From the NCBI GenBank assembly GCA_947630175.1, contig CANRGJ010000001.1, forward strand, positions 310,001 through 374,000: 64,000 nucleotides of DNA. The letters are read 5' to 3'. Shown one piece after another: positions 18,536 through 26,393 of this stretch (position 1 is the stretch's first letter; each line of letters begins with the position of its first letter). The DNA is from an uncultured Ruminiclostridium sp. (GTDB lineage Bacteria > Bacillota > Clostridia > Oscillospirales > Ruminococcaceae). The position numbers and the translations under genes were made by a program. Under the pieces are notes generated by a model that was given only the letters and a program-made list of their open reading frames with translations, made no database searches and had not been told where the DNA came from.

Positions 18536-20200
18536 TTATGTGTCTGCTCTTTTTTTGTGCAAATGTTGAATAACAGGCTGCAGTAGTCTTTTATCCATAA
18601 CCAGTATAAGCACAAAATAAATTGTTCCTCCCGATACTACCGAAAAACCCATTTTTATTATTGCATTAAAATTATCAAACAATATATGATAAGAAACAAG
18701 GGCGGAAAGTGCACATGAAGCAGCTGCTATGAACGGTTTTACAAACGTATGCATAAATCCGCAGCTGATGCCGAGTTTTTTGTTTAAAACGGATATGCCT
18801 ATAAGCATTACAGACGCATGAGATAAGACGGTAGATATTGCGGCGCCTGAAACTGCTGTATAGGATATATGCAAAAAAAGAATATTAAACGCCAATTTTA
18901 AAATAGAACCTATGATCATCAATTTGATAGGAAGATCTGATCGACCTACTGCCTGAAAAACAGAAAACAAACCGCCGCAAACAGATATCGGAATACCTCC
19001 AAGACAAAGTATGGAAAGAGGCAATGAGCTTACACTGACCTCCGCCATTCGCATTGGATATAAAAGCGACAAAACCGGCTCTGACAAAGCACTTAAAGAA
19101 AAACACAAAGGAAGCCCTATTAAAAAAATGCCGCTGAATAAAATATTTACCTGTCTGCATACCTCCTGATATCTTTGTTGCTCATATTCGGCGGAAATAA
19201 TAGGCAAGGCGCTTTTTCCAACCAGCGAGGTCAGGGAGGTTATTATCATAAAAAGAGATAAAACGATTCCTGTGTAACTGCCGTAAACAAAATTTCCGAA
19301 ATCACCCGCCCCAGTTTCGTAATACGCAAGGGGAAAATGTGAAATAAAAAATTGCGGATCCGCTATACAAGCCTCCTTTATACCGCCTGAAATTGTCAAC
19401 AGGTCTATCAATGAACCAAGATTTATAATCACTGCTCCAAATGAAATGGGAAGAGATTGCAGCATTATATTTTTTAATAGATTGCTGCCCTTTGAAGGGG
19501 CGGCGCTTTCAGCTAATTTTTCATCAGAAATATAATCCGAACCAAATTTACTTCGCAGTATAAGGAAAACAGTCCCTATAAGCTCGCCGAGTGTTACTCC
19601 CAACACAGCAGCAGCCGCAGCATAAGGCAAAACCTTTTCATCAGGAACATAGCCGTTTTTTCCGCCAAGAATTACTACCCATGAAAGGAATAATCCCATT
19701 ACAGCTTTTATCACAGACTCGATAACCTGAGAAAGCGCTGTCGGCATCATATTGGACAATCCCTCATAATAACCTCTGTAAACGGCTGCAACACAGCAAA
19801 AAAGCACGGAAGGAGCGATCATTATAACAGACCAAAAGCTGTCGGGAGAGCTTGCCGCAAAGTTCGCAAATGGCTTTGCAAACAGCAGAATAAATATCGT
19901 ACCGACTATGCCCAATATAACAGACAAAACGATGGATACCTTTTTTATTTTTCTTGCCTCTTTATAATGCTTGCGGGCGGCGCTTTGGGCTGTCAGCTTT
20001 GTCACAACTGTCGGAAGTCCTGCCGCCAATACTGTGTAAACGGGATTAAAAAAGCTGTAAGCAGTTGAAAAATATCCCATTCCCGTACCGCCAAGCATAT
20101 TGGTAAGCGGTATTTTTAGTACGGCACCTATGATTTTGGTCAAAAACATTGCCGCAAATAAAATCAAAGTGTTTTTTAAGAAACTATTTTTTACACTCAT
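18536..20200 (-). CDS. spoVB: SpoVB-like polysaccharide/lipid II flippase
   Basis: A 554-residue membrane protein with about 14 hydrophobic helices, of the MOP (MurJ/MATE) flippase superfamily. The start LFAAMFLTKIIGAVLKIPLTNMLGGTGMGYFSTAYS closely follows the SpoVB/YtgP pattern. SpoVB proteins are thought to flip precursors for spore cortex peptidoglycan; paralogues act in vegetative wall or capsule synthesis, so the sporulation role is inferred partly from neighbouring spoIIGA-sigE-sigG. It is transcribed divergently from spoIIGA. Confidence 0.82.
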   Translation of the reverse strand: MSVKNSFLKNTLILFAAMFLTKIIGAVLKIPLTNMLGGTGMGYFSTAYSFFNPVYTVLAAGLPTVVTKLTAQSAARKHYKEARKIKKVSIVLSVILGIVGTIFILLFAKPFANFAASSPDSFWSVIMIAPSVLFCCVAAVYRGYYEGLSNMMPTALSQVIESVIKAVMGLFLSWVVILGGKNGYVPDEKVLPYAAAAAVLGVTLGELIGTVFLILRSKFGSDYISDEKLAESAAPSKGSNLLKNIMLQSLPISFGAVIINLGSLIDLLTISGGIKEACIADPQFFISHFPLAYYETGAGDFGNFVYGSYTGIVLSLFMIITSLTSLVGKSALPIISAEYEQQRYQEVCRQVNILFSGIFLIGLPLCFSLSALSEPVLSLLYPMRMAEVSVSSLPLSILCLGGIPISVCGGLFSVFQAVGRSDLPIKLMIIGSILKLAFNILFLHISYTAVSGAAISTVLSHASVMLIGISVLNKKLGISCGFMHTFVKPFIAAASCALSALVSYHILFDNFNAIIKMGFSVVSGGTIYFVLILVMDKRLLQPVIQHLHKKRADT

Positions 20201-20298
20201 ATAACGTTATCCCTTCAAAAATGTCTAATACATTTTATTCTTTCAGGACAGGATTATAACCTTATAATATAAAGGAAAACAATAAAATAAAAGTCATT

Positions 20299-20345
20299 TT
20301 CGATGATATGCTTCGACATCTTTTTTATGGCGCGTGTATTATAAT
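20299..20345 (+). promoter_or_regulatory. Candidate Spo0A-activated promoter of spoIIGA
   Basis: A perfect Spo0A box in reverse orientation (TTCGACA, 20312-20318; complement TGTCGAA) and a weaker one (TTCGATG, 20299-20305) precede a -10 TATAAT at 20340-20345. The box-to-minus-10 gap of 21 bases recalls the over-long spacing of the B. subtilis spoIIG promoter. The spoIIGA start follows only 15 bases later, so the exact transcription start is uncertain. Confidence 0.5.
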
Positions 20346-20360
20346 CTAAGCGGTGGTAAG

Positions 20361-21209
20361 ATGCGTGTGATTTATGTTGACATACTTTTATTCTTAAATT
20401 TTTATATAACATACTTCTTAGTGATAGGACTCGGCTGTATTTTTCACCGAAAAATTCCAATAAGCAGACGTATTTTGTCGAGTTTGATCGGAGCCGTTTC
20501 GTCGCTTGTGATTTTACTTCCTGAGTTATCTTTTTTCTTTAATTTTTTGTTAAGGCTTTTCATTTCTTCAATTATCGTTTTTGTATCAGTAGGATTTCAA
20601 AATATAAAGGTATTTATAAAAAATATTTTCGCTTTTTTTGCCGTCAATTGTCTGTATGCGGGAGTAATGCTGCTGATATGGATGTTTTTTGCCCCTATGG
20701 GAATGGTTTATAATAACTGGGTCTCATATTTTGATCTTCCTCTTTGGCTGATGATACTTTCAACTTCAATTACATATCTTTTTCTGATTTTTGTAAGGAG
20801 AATATTGGATTCAAAATCCAAACTGGATAAAAAATATGAGCTTACGATAATCACGAAAAAAGGAAGCATTACGCTTTCAGCAATAGCAGACACGGGAAAC
20901 AAGCTGACTGACTTTTTATCAGGCGCACCTGTGATTTTCTGTAACCTGACAAAATGCGCAAAAATTTGTCCGAATGAGATAATACAGTACATTTATTGCG
21001 ATAAGTTTGATAATGACTGTTTAAACGGAGTACGCCTAATCCCCTGTTCGACCGTTGCGGGTAACTCATTAGCGTGCTGTTTTAAACCTGATAAAATCAT
21101 TATAAATGACGAAACAACAAAAAAGGAAGTAAATGCGCTTATAGGATTTACAAAAAACAATGCAATAAACAATGAATATGACGCAATATTCAATCCCAAC
21201 ATAATATAA
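20361..21209 (+). CDS. spoIIGA: Sigma-E processing protease SpoIIGA
   Basis: About 282 residues: five hydrophobic membrane segments in the first 160 residues, starting MRVIYVDILLFLNFYITYFL, then a cytosolic aspartic-protease domain with the active-site motif ADTGNKLTD. SpoIIGA cleaves the pro-sequence of SigE in the mother cell after septation. An upstream GTG at 20334 is in frame, but the family N-terminus and a GGTGG before the ATG at 20361 support this start. The sigE gene follows 19 bases later, the usual order. Confidence 0.93.
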   Translation: MRVIYVDILLFLNFYITYFLVIGLGCIFHRKIPISRRILSSLIGAVSSLVILLPELSFFFNFLLRLFISSIIVFVSVGFQNIKVFIKNIFAFFAVNCLYAGVMLLIWMFFAPMGMVYNNWVSYFDLPLWLMILSTSITYLFLIFVRRILDSKSKLDKKYELTIITKKGSITLSAIADTGNKLTDFLSGAPVIFCNLTKCAKICPNEIIQYIYCDKFDNDCLNGVRLIPCSTVAGNSLACCFKPDKIIINDETTKKEVNALIGFTKNNAINNEYDAIFNPNII

Positions 21210-21228
21210 TCGAAAGGCGTGAGTTAAA

Positions 21229-21939
21229 ATGTCCGCAAAACATCTTATTGAAAAGCTTTTTATAAAAATCAGAATAAAAGATTTAGGGAAAGTATTTTAT
21301 ATTAACGGTTCCGATACACTTCCCCCTCCTCTTACCAAAGAGGAGGAGCAAAAAATTTTTGATATGATGGACACCGACTTTAACAAGGCGAGAGAAGAAC
21401 TTATCGTTCACAATCTGCGTTTGGTAGTATATATAGCAAAAAAATTTGAGGCCTCAGGAATAGGACTTGAAGACCTTATATCCATCGGCACAATCGGTTT
21501 AATAAAAGCAGTCAACACATTCAGCAAGGAAAAAAATATAAAGCTCGCAACATACGCAAGCAGGTGCATAGAAAACGAAATTCTTATGTTTTTAAGAAAA
21601 TCAAGTCAATATAAACATGAAATATCTATTGACGAACCGCTTAATGTTGACTGGGACGGAAATGAACTGTTGCTGTCAGATATTCTGGGCACTGAAAATG
21701 ATGTGGTGAACGTAAATATAGAAAATGAGGTTGAGCATGAAATATTAAGAGAGCTGATATCAGCACTACCCGAACGGGAAAAAACAATCATGGAAATGCG
21801 GTTCGGACTGAAAACAGGGATTGAAATGACTCAAAAGGAGGTTGCAGACGAAATAGGAATATCGCAAAGCTACATATCAAGACTTGAAAAAAAAATAATA
21901 AAAAAGCTAAAAAAAGATATGGAACGGCTTTGCAATTAA
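21229..21939 (+). CDS. sigE: Sporulation sigma factor SigE (pro-form)
   Basis: A 236-residue group 3 sigma-70 factor for mother-cell gene expression. Region 2 includes HNLRLVVYIAKKFE and LISIGTIGLIKAV; region 4 ends EKTIMEMRFGL...SQSYISRLEKKIIKKLKK. The roughly 25-residue amphipathic N-terminus before the DTLPPPLTKEEE segment corresponds to the pro-sequence removed by SpoIIGA. The spoIIGA-sigE-sigG order is standard. Confidence 0.95.
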   Translation: MSAKHLIEKLFIKIRIKDLGKVFYINGSDTLPPPLTKEEEQKIFDMMDTDFNKAREELIVHNLRLVVYIAKKFEASGIGLEDLISIGTIGLIKAVNTFSKEKNIKLATYASRCIENEILMFLRKSSQYKHEISIDEPLNVDWDGNELLLSDILGTENDVVNVNIENEVEHEILRELISALPEREKTIMEMRFGLKTGIEMTQKEVADEIGISQSYISRLEKKIIKKLKKDMERLCN

Positions 21940-21973
21940 ATAAACAGGTTAGAAGAAATTACCAAGAATAATG

Positions 21974-22021
21974 AATTGCTCCTTGTCCATACTTTTTTTA
22001 GAAAAGCGGCAAGGAGTGATT
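21974..22021 (+). promoter_or_regulatory. RBS-masking hairpin in the sigG leader
   Basis: Bases 21974-21987 can pair with 22008-22021 over 14 positions (11 Watson-Crick and three G-U), including CTCCTTG (21979-21985) with CAAGGAG (22010-22016). The right arm contains the whole Shine-Dalgarno sequence AAGGAG, and the TTG start lies three bases beyond the stem. Seen directly; the regulatory role is inferred from the known masking hairpin of B. subtilis sigG. Confidence 0.6.
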
Positions 22022-22024
22022 GTT

Positions 22025-22795
22025 TTGTACTATAATAAAGTAGAAATAAGCGGAGTAAATACATCAAAGCTGAAAGTTCTGAAGGAAAGCGAAAAAACCG
22101 AGCTGCTGAAAAAAATAAAAGAAGGCGACGCCTCAGCAAGAGATGAGTTGATAAAAGGCAATCTGCGGCTCGTTTTAAGCGTTATACAACGCTTTTCTGG
22201 CAGAGGAGAAAATCCAGACGATCTGTTTCAAGTGGGCGTTATTGGCTTGATAAAAGCAATTGATAATTTCGATCTTTCTCTTAACGTGCGGTTCAGCACC
22301 TACGCTGTTCCGATGATAATAGGCGAGATCAGACGTTTTTTGAGGGACAACAGTTCAATGAGAATTTCAAGGTCGCTGCGTGACCTTGCATATAAAGCGA
22401 TGCAGGCAAAAGAAAAGCTTACGGCTGAAGGCTCCTCTGAGCCGACGATAGAAGAAATAGCAAAAGAAATAAATGCCAAACGTCAGGATGTTGTGATAGC
22501 ACTTGAGGCAATAACAGAGCCTATTTCTCTGTATGAGCCCGTTTTTTCCGAATCAGGAGATACCGTATATGTAATGGACCAGGTAGGCGATAAGAATAAT
22601 GACACAAACTGGCTGAATGAAATAGCCCTAAAGGATGCGATCGTCAATCTGGGACAGCGTGAAAAAAAGATACTGAATTTAAGATTCTTTCAAGGCAAAA
22701 CGCAGGTAGAAGTCGCAAATGAAATAGGGATAAGTCAGGCTCAGGTTTCCAGATTGGAAAAAGGGGCTTTAAATAAAATTAAAAGTCAGATATAG
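22025..22795 (+). CDS. sigG: Forespore sigma factor SigG
   Basis: A 256-residue sigma-70 factor that directs late forespore transcription. The N-terminus YYNKVEISGVNTSKLKVL matches the strongly conserved SigG start, so I place the initiation codon at TTG 22025, eight bases after AAGGAG; an ATG at 21971 would lie inside the leader hairpin. Region 2 (LRLVLSVIQRFSGRGENPDDLFQVG) and region 4 (REKKILNLRFFQGKTQVEVANEIGISQAQVSRLEK) are complete. Non-ATG initiation plus the hairpin suggests low, tuned translation. Confidence 0.93.
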   Translation: MYYNKVEISGVNTSKLKVLKESEKTELLKKIKEGDASARDELIKGNLRLVLSVIQRFSGRGENPDDLFQVGVIGLIKAIDNFDLSLNVRFSTYAVPMIIGEIRRFLRDNSSMRISRSLRDLAYKAMQAKEKLTAEGSSEPTIEEIAKEINAKRQDVVIALEAITEPISLYEPVFSESGDTVYVMDQVGDKNNDTNWLNEIALKDAIVNLGQREKKILNLRFFQGKTQVEVANEIGISQAQVSRLEKGALNKIKSQI

Positions 22796-22818
22796 ACTTT
22801 TTGAGCAAAATATGTTAA

Positions 22819-22858
22819 AATAAAAGACAGCATATTTAATGTTGTCTTTTATTTTTTT
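22819..22858 (+). terminator. Terminator after sigG
   Basis: AATAAAAGACA (22819-22829) pairs perfectly with TGTCTTTTATT (22843-22853) and is followed by a T-run, giving a typical intrinsic terminator 23 bases after the sigG stop. Confidence 0.8.
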
Positions 22859-22890
22859 AAAATCCTTAAAAAGAAAGGATATGATGATAA

Positions 22891-23736
22891 ATGAATATCG
22901 TTGTTGTCGGTCTTGGACTTATCGGTGGCAGTATATGCAAATGCCTGAAAAAGCACACCTTTCACCATGTAATGGGAATAGACAGCGATGAAAACACCGT
23001 AAGAAAGGCGCTGGAGCAAAATGCAATAGACGAAGCTGTATCCACAGAAAGACTGAGTGACGCCAATTTGTCCATAATCTGCCTTTACCCAGAAGCAATA
23101 TGCCAATTTGTAAAGGAAAATGCAGATAAATTCAGAAAAGGCAGCATTGTTATCGATACCTGTGGCGTAAAGAAATCCATAGTTGATATATGTTCACCGC
23201 TTTTAGATGAAAAAGGCGTTGTTTTCGTGGGCACTCATCCAATGGCAGGGCGTGAATTCAGCGGTTTTGATTATTCTACCGATGATCTTTTCGATAATGC
23301 AAGTTTTATAATCACGCCAAGCGAAAATACTCCACAAATTGCAATAGATCTGCTTTCGACTCTTGCCGGAAGCATTGGTTTCGGCAACGTAGTGACCGCA
23401 ACTCCGGAAAAGCACGACCAGGTTATAGCTTATACCTCGCAATTGGCTCACATAGTTTCAAACGCATATGTAAAAAGTCCGTCTGTGCTTGATTTTAACG
23501 GATTTTCAGCAGGCAGCTTTTTAGACCTTACAAGAGTAGCAAAGCTAAACGAAAATATGTGGACCAGTCTTTTCCTACACAATAAAAACGCTCTTTTAAA
23601 TGAAATAGACCAGATACTGAACAGTATAACCGAATACAGAGACGCCCTGCGTGACGACGATTACCAGCGTCTTCACGATTTATTAAGAGACGGGCGTGTT
23701 TTGAAAGAAAAATGTAATGAAATTTACAAAAAATAA
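22891..23736 (+). CDS. tyrA: Prephenate dehydrogenase
   Basis: A 281-residue NAD-dependent prephenate (or arogenate) dehydrogenase for tyrosine synthesis. The N-terminal dinucleotide fold has VVVGLGLIGGSICK, and the active-site block GTHPMAGREFSGF contains the catalytic His region. The C-terminal helical domain (TPEKHDQVIAYTSQLAHIVSNA) is that of TyrA. It lacks chorismate mutase or ACT domains, as in many monofunctional forms. AAAGGA lies upstream. The next gene, a small membrane protein, starts 31 bases later. Confidence 0.92.
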   Translation: MNIVVVGLGLIGGSICKCLKKHTFHHVMGIDSDENTVRKALEQNAIDEAVSTERLSDANLSIICLYPEAICQFVKENADKFRKGSIVIDTCGVKKSIVDICSPLLDEKGVVFVGTHPMAGREFSGFDYSTDDLFDNASFIITPSENTPQIAIDLLSTLAGSIGFGNVVTATPEKHDQVIAYTSQLAHIVSNAYVKSPSVLDFNGFSAGSFLDLTRVAKLNENMWTSLFLHNKNALLNEIDQILNSITEYRDALRDDDYQRLHDLLRDGRVLKEKCNEIYKK

Positions 23737-23767
23737 AACAAACAGGAGCGCTTTAAGCGAAAAATAA

Positions 23768-24322
23768 ATGGCAAAAAATAATAATCTCAGCTTCAATATT
23801 GCTTACTGCGGGATCATAATCGCACTTAGTACAATCATTATGTTAGTGTCATTGATACCTTCACTGACGTATGTTCTTCCTGCTGTTTCGGGAATTTGCA
23901 TCTGGACAGTTGCAGAACAAATAAACAAAAAATGGGGACTTTTATCGTATGCTGCATCTGCTCTGCTTTGCTTTATACTTATTCCCGAGATAGAAGCGGA
24001 CCTATACTATGTTTTTTTCTTCGGATATTATCCGATAGTTAAAGATACAATAGAAAAGATAAAGCCCAAAATTTTGTCTTGGGTAGCAAAACTTGCGGTA
24101 TTTAATGCTGCGGTAGTCACAGCCTTCTGGATATTGTCCAAAATAATGAACTTAGAGCAGATACTCGAAGGACTTGAGATGTTTGGAGATATGGCGGTAT
24201 ATGTTTTATGGATAGCCGCCAATATTGCATTTGTTTTCTATGACATAGCGCTGGGATATGTATTTTTTGCTTTTAATAAATGGCTCAAGCCTAAAATCAA
24301 CAAGAAAATAAAAAAGATATAA
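23768..24322 (+). CDS. Small integral membrane protein, unknown
   Basis: 184 residues with five or six hydrophobic helices and a basic C-terminus (KWLKPKINKKIKKI). The sequence pattern (SLTYVLPAVSGICIW, YVFFFGYYPIVKDTIEKIK) is one I associate with conserved Clostridia proteins without assigned role; an ECF S-component-like fold is possible but not demonstrable. It follows tyrA and precedes a bidirectional terminator. Confidence 0.7.
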   Translation: MAKNNNLSFNIAYCGIIIALSTIIMLVSLIPSLTYVLPAVSGICIWTVAEQINKKWGLLSYAASALLCFILIPEIEADLYYVFFFGYYPIVKDTIEKIKPKILSWVAKLAVFNAAVVTAFWILSKIMNLEQILEGLEMFGDMAVYVLWIAANIAFVFYDIALGYVFFAFNKWLKPKINKKIKKI

Positions 24323-24325
24323 ATA

Positions 24326-24355
24326 AAAAAGGAAGATGTTCACATCTTCCTTTTT
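24326..24355. terminator. Bidirectional terminator
   Basis: AAAAAGGAAGATG (24326-24338) pairs perfectly with CATCTTCCTTTTT (24343-24355) around a TTCA loop. A-run and T-run flank both sides, so it can end the tyrA transcript and the converging rpsF-ssb-rpsR transcript. Confidence 0.88.
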
Positions 24356-24361
24356 ACTTTA

Positions 24362-24625
24362 TCAATCACTTACATAAGGGATGAGCGCAACCTGTCTTGC
24401 TCTCTTGATCGCTACTGTCAGTTCTCTCTGATGATAAGCACAGCAGCCTGTAACACGGCGGGGCAGTATCTTGGAACGTTCAGTCATATACTTTTTCAGT
24501 TTTGCAACGTCCTTATAATCAATAAACTCTGCTCTGTCAACACAGAACTGACAAACTTTTTTTCTTGCACGCTTTATAGGGCGTACGCCTTTTTCAACAT
24601 TTACATCATGCTGCTTTTCAGCCAT
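24362..24625 (-). CDS. rpsR: Ribosomal protein bS18
   Basis: An 87-residue 30S protein that pairs with S6 on the 16S rRNA platform. Diagnostic stretches are [24 protein letters not shown] and [22 protein letters not shown] longer frame begins at 24649, but AGGAGG lies directly before the ATG at 24625 (MAEKQHD). The two Cys pairs suggest a zinc-binding C+ form. Third gene of rpsF-ssb-rpsR. Confidence 0.96.
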   Translation of the reverse strand: MAEKQHDVNVEKGVRPIKRARKKVCQFCVDRAEFIDYKDVAKLKKYMTERSKILPRRVTGCCAYHQRELTVAIKRARQVALIPYVSD

Positions 24626-24645
24626 TATTGTTTCCTCCTTTAAGC

Positions 24646-25104
24646 TCAAAACGGATAATCGTCATCGGAACCCGTTTCAACGAAATCACCGCTGCTGTCC
24701 GATGCAGCAGCCGAATCTGTATTTCCTGCCGCTTCATGTGATGGAGGCGGAGGAGGCGGATATGCTCCATAATTGCCTGAAGACTTGGGTTCACCTGTGA
24801 AATGAGCGTTGCTGACTACCAATTCAACAACATTCTGAGTTGAGCCGTTTTTATCCACGTACTGACGGGTCTGAAGCTCGCCCTCTACCAGTATCATTCT
24901 TCCCTTTGAGAAATAACGGGAAATGAACTCGGCGGTATTTCTCCATGCAACTACGCTGAAAAAATCCGACTTTCTTTCCTCGCCTTTAGCCTGATAAGCA
25001 CGATCTACCGCAATTCTGAAGGATAAAACGCTGATCCCGCTTTGGATTGTCTTCAACTCCAGGTCGTTGCAAATACGACCCATTAAAATAGCCTTATTAT
25101 ACAT
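24646..25104 (-). CDS. ssb: Single-stranded DNA-binding protein
   Basis: A 152-residue SSB with an N-terminal OB fold ([61 protein letters not shown]) and a flexible Pro/Gly/Ser linker ending in the acidic partner-binding tip DDDYPF. Proteins that interact with SSB dock on this tip. The ATG is 21 bases after rpsF ends. Confidence 0.95.
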   Translation of the reverse strand: MYNKAILMGRICNDLELKTIQSGISVLSFRIAVDRAYQAKGEERKSDFFSVVAWRNTAEFISRYFSKGRMILVEGELQTRQYVDKNGSTQNVVELVVSNAHFTGEPKSSGNYGAYPPPPPPSHEAAGNTDSAAASDSSGDFVETGSDDDYPF

Positions 25105-25125
25105 TTTTCACAAGCCCCCCGTTTT

Positions 25126-25419
25126 TTACCTGCTGATTAAAACCAGTGAGCGAAGAACGCCATCGGTAATATTGATGATACGTTCAAACTCTGCGGGAAA
25201 ATCAGTCTTGCTGCTGAATGTATAGACAACATAGTAACCGTCGTTTTCATAGTTGATAGGGTAAGCAAGCTTTCTCTTGCCCCAATCATCAACATTGATA
25301 AGCTCACCGTTTGCCTTTATAAGGTCGGTAAACTTGGTTACAAGAGTCTGTACCTGTTCCTCTCCGTTTTTGACGGAAAAAACTACCATTGCCTCGTATT
25401 TTTCGCCGAGCTTTGCCAT
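25126..25419 (-). CDS. rpsF: Ribosomal protein bS6
   Basis: A 97-residue 30S protein with the S6 motifs EKYEAMVVFSVKNGEEQ, LINVDDWGKRKLAYPINYENDGYYVVYTF and a C-terminal VLRSLVL. It heads the conserved rpsF-ssb-rpsR operon behind a perfect vegetative promoter. AGGAGG lies about eight bases before the ATG. It forms a heterodimer with S18 on rRNA. Confidence 0.95.
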   Translation of the reverse strand: MAKLGEKYEAMVVFSVKNGEEQVQTLVTKFTDLIKANGELINVDDWGKRKLAYPINYENDGYYVVYTFSSKTDFPAEFERIINITDGVLRSLVLISR

Positions 25420-25538
25420 ACTTTAAAACCTCCTTTTAGACTTATGGCCCGCACTTTAAACATTGTGTGAGCAAGGATAATATTGAAACAAACCGTTTCA
25501 ATCTTTTGTATTATAGCAGAATGTGCAAAATTTGTCAA
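25420..25538 (-). promoter_or_regulatory. rpsF promoter and candidate S6:S18 leader
   Basis: On the minus strand TTGACA (25533-25538), a 17-base spacer and TATAAT (25510-25515) make a consensus promoter. The roughly 85-base leader contains a perfect 8-bp hairpin (ATTGAAAC/GTTTCAAT) and a second imperfect stem joining CTCAC to GTGCGGG. Many rpsF operons carry an S6:S18-binding leader; assigning this second stem to that class is tentative. Confidence 0.55.
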
Positions 25539-25555
25539 GCATTATTTCATATTTT

Positions 25556-26314
25556 TTAAAATAAACTTTTTCCGAATATCAGGCAAAGGACAGGATAAAT
25601 GATAACCTGATGAAGAACATATATCCAAAGAGAGTATCTTCCTGCCAATGCAAAAAGCTTGAAATGCGTTTTATAGAAAAATTCCGGCATAAGACCGTTT
25701 TTTACATATACGCCGAAAAATGCGCCGGATATAAACAAAAACAACCAGGGAAAGAGTGGAAAATAGTCAAGCGAGCTGAAATCCTTCCCTGGGAAGCCTA
25801 ACGGGAACATAACGTTGCTTGAATAGAGTATTGAAGGCATTTGAAATTTAAACAATTCCCCTATGCCCGTATACCCGTAAATAAAGTTAAACGTCAGCAT
25901 AAATATCAAAGCACAAACAATTATGCCGATTATTGGCGGTATATGCTTTAAAATATTTTCAGACAGTCCTACTATCATCATACAAATCCCAAGGCAATGA
26001 AGTATTCCGAACATATCGGGTTCCTCCGGCATAATATACGCTGTAACGAACGTAAATACCATACCGATGAAAAAACATTGAACTCCGCGTTTCAGATTGC
26101 TGCGTGAATAATTGCAGACTATACCTGAAATAAAAATAAACAGTCCCGCAAAAAATGATCTGACTATATAAAACCAATCGTCAAAAAAAACAGGAACATC
26201 TACATTAAAAATAAACTTCAAATTATACATAAGGTGGTAAACCACCATGCAGATTATGGCAAATCCTCTGAGTTCATCAAGTAAACCGACTCTTTTTTTA
26301 GTTTCCGTATCAAT
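25556..26314 (-). CDS. DUF1624/heparan acetyltransferase-like membrane protein, ATT start
   Basis: About 252 residues with seven or so hydrophobic helices. The N-terminal motif RVGLLDELRGFAIICMVVYHL is that of DUF1624 and related acyltransferase-3-like membrane proteins, with the invariant RG and H. An ATG at 26248 would delete this motif. Upstream in the same frame there is no ATG, GTG or TTG before the stop, but an ATT at 26312-26314 has AAAGGAG five bases ahead, so I take it as the start. Substrate unknown; an upstream indel is the alternative explanation. Confidence 0.7.
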   Translation of the reverse strand: MDTETKKRVGLLDELRGFAIICMVVYHLMYNLKFIFNVDVPVFFDDWFYIVRSFFAGLFIFISGIVCNYSRSNLKRGVQCFFIGMVFTFVTAYIMPEEPDMFGILHCLGICMMIVGLSENILKHIPPIIGIIVCALIFMLTFNFIYGYTGIGELFKFQMPSILYSSNVMFPLGFPGKDFSSLDYFPLFPWLFLFISGAFFGVYVKNGLMPEFFYKTHFKLFALAGRYSLWIYVLHQVIIYPVLCLIFGKSLF

Positions 26315-26393
26315 GCACTCTCCTTTGCTGCATTATTCACAAAACTATTTATTAAAATTCATTGTATCACGCAGCGAAGAAAATTGCAAGCGA

